Virus record (IMG/VR): IMGVR_UViG_3300032006_000082
Coordinates: 1-24,042 of that record
DNA from: a virus
DNA: 24,042 nt
Direction: 5' to 3' (one strand)
Position 1 is the first letter of the stretch, and each line of letters starts with the position of its first letter. Below the pieces are notes generated by a model. The model was not told the origin of the DNA and made no database searches. It saw only the letters and a list, made by a program, of their open reading frames with translations. This document shows positions 1 to 5,409 of this stretch, one piece after another. The position numbers and the translations under genes were made by a program.

Positions 1-126
1 AGATTAAGATCGCAAGGATCTGCACCAGCAGTAAAAATGAAAGCGTCAGACGAAGATATTAAATTAGGGGCACCGGCAACATATGAAGTTCCAGTGACAT
101 TTGATACTGCAAATTTTTTCGTTTAA
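1..126 (+). CDS. 3' end of an unidentified phage protein (partial)
   Basis: The first 41 codons in frame 1 are open and end at TAA 124-126, so this is the C-terminal tail of a protein whose start lies left of the window. The visible tail ends in TFDTANFFV and has no motif I recognise. Its last codons run over A_AAT_TTT, a canonical -1 slippery heptamer, and the -1 frame leads into the next open frame. In T4 the adjacent genes 26 and 51 act in baseplate-hub assembly, and this pair could be their counterpart, but that is only a guess from layout. Confidence 0.6.
   Translation, partial: RLRSQGSAPAVKMKASDEDIKLGAPATYEVPVTFDTANFFV
111..117 (+). other. candidate -1 ribosomal frameshift heptamer A_AAT_TTT
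   Basis: Read in the upstream gene's frame, the sequence is gcA AAT TTT ttc gtt taa, which fits X_XXY_YYZ exactly. A -1 slip here avoids the stop at 124-126 and joins the frame that ends at 350; that -1 frame is open from 105 onward. No convincing stimulatory stem or pseudoknot is obvious just downstream, which weakens the case. Confidence 0.45.
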
Positions 127-128
127 CT

Positions 129-350
129 TTGCTTTCACAGCCGGAATCTGACATTATAGCAACTCTAAAAACTATGGATAATCAAGCAAAAGAAATTAGA
201 AATGAGTTACTTAAAATATGTTGGTATATGAGAGGCGGAGTAACTTTTGAAGAGTCTGCCGCATTGTGTCCTCAGGATCGCGAAATGATTGGTAAATTGG
301 TAAAAGATAACTTGGAAACTACCAAAAAAACTGGTCAACCTTTCTTCTAA
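129..350 (+). CDS. small conserved-looking phage protein, possibly expressed by -1 frameshift
   Basis: The frame gives at most 73 residues from a TTG at 129, or 58 from the ATG at 174. The second half is helical and charged, with WYMRGGVTFEES followed by DREMIGKLVKDN and a C-terminal TTKKTGQPFF. Its look is that of a short tail-assembly or hub-assembly accessory protein, but I cannot name the family with certainty. Neither start has a recognisable ribosome-binding site. Expression is therefore likely to depend on the gene upstream, either by reinitiation at the TTG two bases after the stop or by frameshifting at 111-117 into a longer fusion. Confidence 0.6.
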   Translation: MLSQPESDIIATLKTMDNQAKEIRNELLKICWYMRGGVTFEESAALCPQDREMIGKLVKDNLETTKKTGQPFF

Positions 351-373
351 AATTATAGTATAATATAATGGTG

Positions 374-381
374 TATAAATT
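374..381 (+). promoter_or_regulatory. probable T4-type late promoter (TATAAATT)
   Basis: TATAAATT matches the T4 late-promoter consensus TATAAATA at seven of eight positions. It lies about 20 bases before the ATG at 402, and a late promoter needs no -35 element. Exact copies occur elsewhere in this window at 7486 and 13969. Confidence 0.5.
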
Positions 382-401
382 AATGGATAATTATCACTTG
401 T

Positions 402-719
402 ATGTCTGAAAGAGATCTTATTCAAGAGCTCAAATCAACAATTAAGGATCTCAGCGATGAGAAGGATGACCTCCTTAAGACTATTAAATCTAAAGAGTCG
501 CGAATTAAGACTCTTATGATTAAATTAGAACACGCCACGCAGGATGTTAGTAGTGTTGGACACAAAATTGGTGATAAAGATAAAGAGATATCTAAGTTAC
601 AAGCCAAACTCGATACGAAAACCAAACTACTTGACGAAGCATTAACTAAATTAAAAGGCATACATGACGACTCAACACAAAAACCAGACACCGACGCAGA
701 CGATTCAGAAGTGGATTAG
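402..719 (+). CDS. small coiled-coil protein
   Basis: This 105-residue protein is almost entirely predicted coiled coil. Residues 1-90 are Leu/Ile heptad-rich and dominated by Lys, Glu and Asp, and the C-terminus is acidic (residues 91-105, ending DDSEVD). It has no signal peptide, membrane segment or catalytic motif. It follows a late-promoter-like TATAAATT by about 20 bases and overlaps the start of the next gene by 56 bases in another frame, so the two are probably co-translated. A virion-assembly or scaffold role would fit a late coiled-coil protein, but nothing in the sequence proves it. Confidence 0.7.
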   Translation: MSERDLIQELKSTIKDLSDEKDDLLKTIKSKESRIKTLMIKLEHATQDVSSVGHKIGDKDKEISKLQAKLDTKTKLLDEALTKLKGIHDDSTQKPDTDADDSEVD

Positions 720-1185
720 TGAGTTTGTAACAAAACCTAATCCAGTTTTTGGCAACTTACCGCCTTGTCCATTTGCACAAAAAGCCATTATAGAAAATAA
801 AGTTGAATTTTTAGAACTTAATAGTATTGCTTGTTATAACACATTGTATCAACACATTTGGGATTTTAATTTTGAAGAAAAAGATGTGTTGTGTATGATT
901 GCACGGCCAGATCATTTTACTGCAAAAGAAACTATAAACCTAGCACACGATTTAAATCAATATTTTATGTCAAAAGATATTGTTGTTTTAGAAGATCATC
1001 CAAAAATAAATGAATATGTTAAAGATGTAAAATTAAACAATGGACATTATATATTGTTTCTTGTGCAAAGTTTATCTAAGTTGAATAAATTTTCTAAAAT
1101 GTTAGAATCAGGACCTTATTATAAAAATTGGTCTAAGTCTTATTTCGAGTCAGTGAAAACTTTCCGAGAGAAGAAAAGTCAGTAA
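664..1185 (+). CDS. conserved hypothetical with LPPCPFA motif (DUF1415-like?)
   Basis: The protein has 173 residues. Residues 25-40 read KPNPVFGNLPPCPFAQ; the Cys-Pro-Phe-Ala core recalls the NLCPFAK motif near the N-terminus of DUF1415 proteins, which have a similar length. The relationship is tentative and the function of that family is unknown to me. The start at 664 is supported by an AAAAGG ribosome-binding site about 9 bases upstream, which lies inside the end of the preceding coiled-coil gene. The last 53 bases are also read on the opposite strand as the end of the transferase-like gene. No membrane segment is visible. Confidence 0.7.
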   Translation: MTTQHKNQTPTQTIQKWISEFVTKPNPVFGNLPPCPFAQKAIIENKVEFLELNSIACYNTLYQHIWDFNFEEKDVLCMIARPDHFTAKETINLAHDLNQYFMSKDIVVLEDHPKINEYVKDVKLNNGHYILFLVQSLSKLNKFSKMLESGPYYKNWSKSYFESVKTFREKKSQ

Positions 1186-1903
1186 GTCGCGAATCTCTAT
1201 TACACAATCTACGATATTGACTTTTATTAGTACTCCATTCAGTACCAGTCCACCATTGAAAACCTTGCCATGATGCTTTATATTCTGAAGATTGTTCGTA
1301 TCCAGAACCCAAGTAGTAATAAGGTATTCTACTTTCAGCCGCCCACGTCATTTCTATATCTAAAGTTTCAGCACTAATTGGAATTGTATTTGCATGAAGA
1401 ACACTTTCAACACCGGAACACTGCATAGTATCAATGTCATCAATATCAATATTATGGTCTTCTCCGTAAGAATATCTTTTTTGTTTAGTAAATCCTACAA
1501 TATTATCTGCCGTACCTAAATAAAATATCATAAATTGATCACGTTGGTGATAGTGTCCAAAAGGATCATAATCCTCACAGAACTTTTTACGTTTCATATA
1601 TTTTTTATAAATGTATGGTAGACTTAATAAATTAACCATCTCCGATGCGTCAATTATTTTGTAGCCAATTTTTTTACCTTCGTATTCGTATTTAGAAAAA
1701 CGTGGCTTATATCGGTCAAGATTTACTCGTGTACTACGAGATTGATAAAATACTTCTTTGCCATTTAATGGATGATCTAACGCTAACCAGCCAGATTCTA
1801 ACGCTGTTTCTTCTTCGTCGTGTTCAACAATAGCCATAGGTCGGCATATTACTAAATCTTGATGTTCTTGTTTACCGAAAGTGTGATCCCAGAGTAGTTC
1901 CAT
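1133..1903 (-). CDS. arginyltransferase/GNAT-like protein
   Basis: I take the ATG at 1901-1903 (MELLWDHTF) as the start, giving 256 residues. A GTG at 1984 and an ATG at 1942 also keep the frame open, but they fall within or beyond a terminator-like hairpin. The C-terminal third contains a stretch resembling the acyl-transferase fold of arginyl-tRNA-protein transferases (ATE): SAETLDIEMTWAAE, then PYYYLGSGYE and EYKASWQGFQWWTG. In ATE the comparable YLGYW...YKARF stretch lies in the GNAT-like domain. A role in modifying or marking proteins is thus possible but unproven. The gene converges with the CPFA-motif gene and shares 53 bases with it tail to tail. Confidence 0.65.
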   Translation of the reverse strand: MELLWDHTFGKQEHQDLVICRPMAIVEHDEEETALESGWLALDHPLNGKEVFYQSRSTRVNLDRYKPRFSKYEYEGKKIGYKIIDASEMVNLLSLPYIYKKYMKRKKFCEDYDPFGHYHQRDQFMIFYLGTADNIVGFTKQKRYSYGEDHNIDIDDIDTMQCSGVESVLHANTIPISAETLDIEMTWAAESRIPYYYLGSGYEQSSEYKASWQGFQWWTGTEWSTNKSQYRRLCNRDSRLTDFSSLGKFSLTRNKT

Positions 1904-1911
1904 AACATTAC

Positions 1912-1922
1912 TTAAGGTCAAT
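1912..1922 (+). repeat. left copy of 11-bp direct repeat TTAAGGTCAAT
   Basis: TTAAGGTCAAT is identical at 1912-1922 and 2354-2364, and the match stops after 11 bases on both sides. The copies bracket the GC-rich structured block. This copy lies only 9 bases before the ATG of the leftward gene, too close to act as a -35 box for it, which favours a boundary or duplication scar over a promoter element. Confidence 0.6.
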
Positions 1923-1944
1923 AAAAGATGGCTTACAGCCATCT
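1920..1944 (-). terminator. intrinsic terminator, leftward
   Basis: Read on the minus strand, AGATGGC-TGTAA-GCCATCT forms a 7-bp stem with a 5-base loop and is followed by TTTATT. The plus strand has no T-run on its side, so the direction is clear. It would end a transcript coming from the structured block before the start of the leftward gene at 1903. Confidence 0.55.
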
Positions 1945-2335
1945 GAAACTTCGCTACGCTCGTTTCTATTTCTAACTTACGCACTGTAAATTAAAATTTT
2001 GACGCAGTGTGCGTCCTATGTGGCAGATGAGCAGTCACAATACGGCTATTTCTAGCCGTACTGACTTAAACCCATGTGGCGAGTTCACAGTCACCATACA
2101 TCGTTGCCGTAGCCGGGCGGTTGTGCTGTACCCGTTAACTCATACTTCCAACGCGAGCCTATTATGCCTTTGTATGATAATTCATAATAAACTTAAGGTT
2201 GCTTTTTCTCAGAGCCTTATCGTTTTTGCTGTTTGCATCAAGGGATTCACCTGTCGCTTGTTAGCCGCATTTCCCTGCTCACTGGTAGAGATGCTATGTT
2301 TGCCTGATTGAAATTGTGGTGTGCCTATCGCATAT
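1923..2335 (-). ncRNA. candidate structured non-coding RNA, about 400 nt, family unknown
   Basis: Between two divergent AT-rich genes this stretch rises to 47-58% G+C in 60-base counts around 2041-2160, against about 23% at 2341-2400. Perfect stems visible include TACGGCTA closed by a GAAA tetraloop on the minus strand (2041-2060), GACGCA/TGCGTC (2001-2015), TGACT/AGTCA (2062-2093, with an inner 6-bp stem), CGTTG/CAACG (2102-2153), TATTATG/CATAATA (2160-2189), GAAAC/GTTTC (1945-1966) and a long-range 7-bp pair, TGAGCAG 2028-2034 with CTGCTCA 2275-2281. A minus-strand promoter-like element precedes it and a minus-strand terminator follows it. An open frame of 100 codons on the plus strand (2009-2311) looks like a by-product. 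I could not fit it to tRNA, tmRNA, RNase P or a group I intron core. Confidence 0.6.
2015..2094 (-). repeat. two imperfect repeats with a 56-bp period inside the structured block
   Basis: On the plus strand CCTATGTGGC-N7-CAGTCAC (2015-2038) recurs as CCCATGTGGC-N7-CAGTCAC (2071-2094) with identical spacing. Both are followed by ATAC and, a little later, GCCGTA. The seven-base inserts differ completely. This suggests two copies of a structural module within the RNA. Confidence 0.65.
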
Positions 2336-2336
2336 G

Positions 2337-2363
2337 TTTATACTAGTTTTATTTTAAGGTCAA
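2337..2363 (-). promoter_or_regulatory. sigma70-like promoter reading into the structured RNA
   Basis: On the minus strand TTGACC (2358-2363) is followed after 15 bases by TATAAA (2337-2342). The boxes are good but the spacer is two bases short of ideal. Transcription would start near 2330 and run through the GC-rich block to the terminator at 1920-1944. Confidence 0.4.
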
Positions 2364-2364
2364 T
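2354..2364 (+). repeat. right copy of 11-bp direct repeat TTAAGGTCAAT
   Basis: It is identical to 1912-1922. This copy contains the -35 box of the minus-strand promoter and lies 16 bases before the ATG of the GIY-YIG gene. Removing one copy plus the block between would leave about 46 bases between two divergent genes, a normal spacing for this phage. Confidence 0.6.
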
Positions 2365-2380
2365 CTTTTTGGATTTAAAT

Positions 2381-2806
2381 ATGGTTATGCATTGGTTATA
2401 TCAAGGAAAAGACGTAAACGAACTGCCAGAAGACTGTGTTGGCTTTGTATATCAAATAACAAATACAACTAATGGTAGGATGTATATTGGTAAAAAATTA
2501 GCAAAGTTTAAAAGATCACGTAGACCTTTAAAAGGACGTAAAAATAAACGTAGGTATAAGGTTGATAGTGATTGGCAAGACTATTATGGATCTAGTGACG
2601 AACTTACTATAGATATTAAAAAACTAGGTAAAGAATATTTTAAAAGAGAAATACTTTTTTACTGTAATTCCAAAGCAGAGATGTCATATGTAGAAGCACG
2701 AGAGCAGTTTGCTCGTAAAGTGTTAGAATCTAATGATTATTATAATGGCCATATCCGTGTACGAGTGCATGGCAAAGGTATCTTAAAAGAAAAAGCCTCC
2801 ACTTAA
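2381..2806 (+). CDS. GIY-YIG endonuclease-like protein
   Basis: From the ATG at 2381 the protein has 141 residues; GGA at 2371-2373 can serve as ribosome-binding site. Extending to the GTG at 2321 adds an unrelated 20-residue stretch that runs into the structured block. Residues near 20-38 read GFVYQITNTTNGRMYIGKK, the GIY-YIG nuclease signature with the first motif as FVYQI and the second as MYIGK. Downstream come a very basic Lys/Arg-rich segment, W..YYGSS, G..YFKREIL and a conserved-looking Glu near YVEARE. Such free-standing nucleases in T4-like phages are often homing endonucleases (Seg type); a plain phage nuclease is the alternative. It sits directly beside the structured RNA block. 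The stop codon lies in the loop of the terminator. Confidence 0.8.
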   Translation: MVMHWLYQGKDVNELPEDCVGFVYQITNTTNGRMYIGKKLAKFKRSRRPLKGRKNKRRYKVDSDWQDYYGSSDELTIDIKKLGKEYFKREILFYCNSKAEMSYVEAREQFARKVLESNDYYNGHIRVRVHGKGILKEKAST

Positions 2807-2822
2807 AAAAAGCAGAGGCTTT
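2792..2822. terminator. bidirectional intrinsic terminator
   Basis: AAAGCCTC (2792-2799) pairs with GAGGCTTT (2815-2822) across a 15-base loop that includes the GIY-YIG stop codon. On the minus strand the stem is followed by TTTCTTTT, making it a strong terminator for the Hc1-like gene. On the plus strand the T-run is short (TTTGTT), so it is weaker there. Confidence 0.75.
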
Positions 2823-2847
2823 GTTAATTGGATCCAATTAGCAGTAA

Positions 2848-3039
2848 TTACGCCGCAGTTTTTGCCGCGTTTTTAGCCTCTTGAATTTCTTTTCTTCTTG
2901 CTTTGATCAATTTGCTAAGATTCGCAAGTGCTTTTCTGGCTCTAGTTGCAGAAGCCTTAACACCCTTCTCTGTGAACTTGCCGTTCTCTTCAGAGTAGTT
3001 CTGAATCTCAGTCATGATCTGTTCATGTGTTTGTGACAT
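2848..3039 (-). CDS. small basic histone H1/Hc1-like protein
   Basis: This 63-residue protein is Lys/Arg/Ala-rich and helical. Residues 22-55 run FTEKGVKASATRARKAL then LSKLIKARRKEIQEAK. That pattern (KGxKAaxtRxRKxLxxLxKLxKxxRkEIqexK) is typical of short bacterial and phage proteins related to chlamydial Hc1. These are thought to bind DNA and affect compaction, so the role inferred here is nucleoid or phage-DNA association. A strong ribosome-binding site, AAGGAAGG, precedes the ATG. The gene is transcribed leftward into the bidirectional terminator at 2792-2822 and is divergent from the oxygenase gene. Confidence 0.75.
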   Translation of the reverse strand: MSQTHEQIMTEIQNYSEENGKFTEKGVKASATRARKALANLSKLIKARRKEIQEAKNAAKTAA

Positions 3040-3066
3040 ATTATTTGCCCTTCCTTATTCGTACGA

Positions 3067-3074
3067 TATAATTA
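3067..3074 (+). promoter_or_regulatory. possible -10/late-type promoter TATAATTA
   Basis: In the 43-base divergent gap, TATAAT at 3067-3072 lies just before the oxygenase ATG (3083). It could be a sigma70 -10 box or a degenerate late promoter. It is close to the start codon, leaving almost no leader, and no -35 is clear, so the call is weak. Confidence 0.25.
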
Positions 3075-3082
3075 ATTAACAT

Positions 3083-3628
3083 ATGTTTAATTTAAGCACA
3101 CAAGAAGTGGTTTTGTCAATAGAAAACGCACCTTTGGTAAAATTAAATGGATTAGTTTACCAAGAATATAATAATTTTTTTGGTAATAACTTTAATTTAG
3201 ACTTTGGTCAGAAAGAAACTTTTGAAAAATTAGAAAATCAAACACATTTGAATCGTGTAAAATTATCTGATAATGATATTGATTTAAAAAAAGTTAAAAT
3301 ACTTTTTATGAATACGCAAATTACCAAAGCATTAGAAAAAAAGTTTAATACAAATTTAAAATTTGAATCCGTTGATATTTGGGTTGATAGTAAAGGTTAT
3401 AAACTAATACCACACGTTGACGATTCTAGAATTAAATTACATTTACAAGTGTATCTTAGCAACGATAATAAAGGCACAACGTTATATGATAAGGCAGGAA
3501 AAGAATTATATACGTTTCCGTTCAAAGCAAATTTTGGATATGCTTTGCTTAATAATGAACATAGTTATCATGGAGTTGAAGAAATTATAGAAGATGGCAG
3601 AACAAGTTTATACGTAAGGTATAATTAA
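3083..3628 (+). CDS. 2OG-Fe(II) oxygenase
   Basis: This 181-residue protein has the double-stranded beta-helix ligand set of 2-oxoglutarate/Fe(II)-dependent dioxygenases. H111 and D113 lie in IPHVDDSRIKLHLQVYLS, H163 in SYHGVE, and R173 in GRTSLYVRYN is the likely 2-oxoglutarate-binding Arg. GTTLYD and the FPFKANFGYALL strand are typical of this fold. Enzymes of this type hydroxylate proteins, nucleotides or small molecules; the substrate cannot be told. Many marine T4-like phages carry several. There is no strong ribosome-binding site before the ATG. The gene converges with gp46, whose 3' end lies 5 bases away. Confidence 0.85.
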   Translation: MFNLSTQEVVLSIENAPLVKLNGLVYQEYNNFFGNNFNLDFGQKETFEKLENQTHLNRVKLSDNDIDLKKVKILFMNTQITKALEKKFNTNLKFESVDIWVDSKGYKLIPHVDDSRIKLHLQVYLSNDNKGTTLYDKAGKELYTFPFKANFGYALLNNEHSYHGVEEIIEDGRTSLYVRYN

Positions 3629-3639
3629 TATCGTTATAC
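3619..3639. terminator. weak hairpin between convergent genes
   Basis: GTATAA (3619-3624) and TTATAC (3634-3639) can pair across 9 bases, spanning the stop codons of the oxygenase gene and gp46. The stem is AT-rich and lacks a proper T-run, so termination here is only possible. Confidence 0.25.
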
Positions 3640-5409
3640 TATTATCTCAACATCATTAGCATAGTTTGTAAATCCATTTTCTTTTACAACTTTTAGTACT
3701 GAATTTACTCTACTGATCAACTCATCTTTGTGAGAAATAAGGAAAATGTTCTTTTGTTGCGTCCTACTCATGTCTTTTAGTACTGCCATAGAACTCTCAA
3801 CACCTGATATATCCATACCAGCGTCTACCAACTCATCAATAAACAACAAGTTGATCTGTTGATAAAGTGATTCCCATACATCTCTAAATGCCCAACTTAA
3901 ACTTAATATTAACCTGTTTCTTTCACCTCTACTTAAATTATCAAAGTCTAACTCTCGGCCTAGTTCTTCAATAGTAACTGTTAAGTCTGATTGGAATGTA
4001 ACTGTGTGTGGCAATTTAACTTTGCTTAAGAAAAATGCTAAACGTTGATTTAAGTACGTTAAGTTTTGTTCAATAATTCTTGTTCTTATAAAAGAATCTT
4101 TTGCTGTTAATAATTTGTATAAAAACTCTTGGTGTTTATACAAATCTTCCATTTCATTTACTTTAGTATAATCAATTTTTTGTATTGCTGTTTTAGTTAA
4201 TTCTTCTATTTGTTCAGCATATGGATCTTCTTTTTTCTCTGTTTGTTCTAATTGACGTTTTAAGTCTTTTAAAGAACCTTTATGATTGTATGCTTCATCC
4301 ATTGAGTCATAATACGTATCTGGAGTATTACCTAAATCACCAATTACATCTATATCCTGTTGTATTTTTGCAAGATCATTTTTTAATTTTTCAACATCTG
4401 CTTTACTTTCAGTTAAAGTAATTGTTAGTTTACTGGTTAATTGTTTATGTTTTTCGTCATGTAAAGTTTGTTCACAAGTAGGACATTTGGCTTGTTGTGC
4501 ATATTCTAAATCGTTTTCAGTTTTAGTTACATTTGCTTCTGCTTTAGTAAAACTATCTTCGTGATATGCTTTTTCTTTGTTCAAACTTAATAGTTTTAAA
4601 TAATCTTCATTATGTTTTTGTAGTTTTTTGTGTGTATCAAGTTCTGCTTTAATGTCAACTTTTTCTAATTCGGCTATTGCCTCTTCAAATTTTGTAGAAT
4701 CTTCTTCTTTTTGTGTTTGCCATGCACTTGATCTTATTTTTAAACTTTCAATTGATTCTTGTATTTTTTCATTTGCTGACATTCTAGAATCAATTTTCAT
4801 TTTTTCTTCCATTAATTCTGTTTTAGTTGCTTTCATTTTTTCTTTAAGCAAGTCTGCTTTTTGAGATAATAATGTTATACCAAGCAACTGCTCAATAATT
4901 TCTCTTTGTTCTGCTTGTTTAGTTGCTAAAAATGGTTGTGTGTATGTATTCAGTGCAACTATGTTTTTAAACATAGCAAGAGTCATACCAACTAGTTTAT
5001 TAATTTCTTGTTGTGTTTCTTTGTTTTCGCCTTGTGCTTCGTTGCTGTCTGTATTTTGTTCAATGTTGTTTGCATAGAATTTAAAAATGCCAGGTTTTCT
5101 ACCTCTTTCAATAGTGTAATCAACATTATTTTTTGTAAACTTAACACCCACTAACATTCCTTTTTCATTTGTTTTGTTTACTAGATTGTCTCTTCTAATA
5201 TTTGTTAATGCTTCACCAAAAAATACATAAGATAATGCATTAATAATAGTTGTCTTACCAGTACCATTTCTAGCACCAGCGTCATCTCCACCTAGATCTA
5301 AATTTTCTCCAATAACCAGTACTAACTTTTTATTAGCAAAGTTTATACTTTGTGTAGCATTACCTACACTCATAAAGTTTTTAACTGTAAGTTCTTTAAT
5401 TGTTAACAT
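3634..5409 (-). CDS. gp46: gp46 recombination endonuclease subunit (Rad50/SbcC-like)
   Basis: This 591-residue ATPase is the partner of gp47 in the T4 Mre11-Rad50-type complex, which resects DNA ends and feeds recombination-dependent replication. Domains in order: N-terminal ABC half with Walker A GARNGTGKTT (about 45-54), a long charged coiled coil (about 185-305), the zinc hook CPTC (309-312), a returning coiled coil (about 330-450), ABC signature LSRGERNR (492-499), Walker B LLFIDEL (521-527) and an H-loop SH at 559-560. All ATPase elements are intact and the length is near that of T4 gp46 (about 560). The start overlaps the end of gp47 by 14 bases, so the pair is translationally coupled. 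Confidence 0.95.
   Translation of the reverse strand: MLTIKELTVKNFMSVGNATQSINFANKKLVLVIGENLDLGGDDAGARNGTGKTTIINALSYVFFGEALTNIRRDNLVNKTNEKGMLVGVKFTKNNVDYTIERGRKPGIFKFYANNIEQNTDSNEAQGENKETQQEINKLVGMTLAMFKNIVALNTYTQPFLATKQAEQREIIEQLLGITLLSQKADLLKEKMKATKTELMEEKMKIDSRMSANEKIQESIESLKIRSSAWQTQKEEDSTKFEEAIAELEKVDIKAELDTHKKLQKHNEDYLKLLSLNKEKAYHEDSFTKAEANVTKTENDLEYAQQAKCPTCEQTLHDEKHKQLTSKLTITLTESKADVEKLKNDLAKIQQDIDVIGDLGNTPDTYYDSMDEAYNHKGSLKDLKRQLEQTEKKEDPYAEQIEELTKTAIQKIDYTKVNEMEDLYKHQEFLYKLLTAKDSFIRTRIIEQNLTYLNQRLAFFLSKVKLPHTVTFQSDLTVTIEELGRELDFDNLSRGERNRLILSLSWAFRDVWESLYQQINLLFIDELVDAGMDISGVESSMAVLKDMSRTQQKNIFLISHKDELISRVNSVLKVVKENGFTNYANDVEIIV

Noticed and set aside
1904-1984. GTG-initiated extension of the transferase-like gene
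   Set aside because: The extension runs through two hairpins and a terminator-like stem; the ATG at 1903 begins the more plausible protein.
2270-2300. tRNA-like D-arm sequence GCTCACTGGTAGAG on the plus strand
   Set aside because: There is no matching acceptor stem, anticodon arm or T-arm around it, so no tRNA can be drawn; at most a relic or chance match.
2009-2311. 100-codon plus-strand open frame, Cys- and Ser-rich
   Set aside because: It lies in the structured GC-rich block, has no ribosome-binding site or recognisable domain, and its composition is what an antisense read of a structured RNA gives.
1923-2335. tmRNA or permuted tmRNA
   Set aside because: A GCAAACAGC stretch on the minus strand can be read as a tag with a double stop, but the tag would be long and lack an Ala-Ala end, and no T-arm or CCA acceptor could be found.
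1923-2335. group I intron with the GIY-YIG gene as its homing endonuclease
   Set aside because: No P7/G-site motifs were found, and the block lies between two divergent gene starts rather than interrupting a coding sequence.
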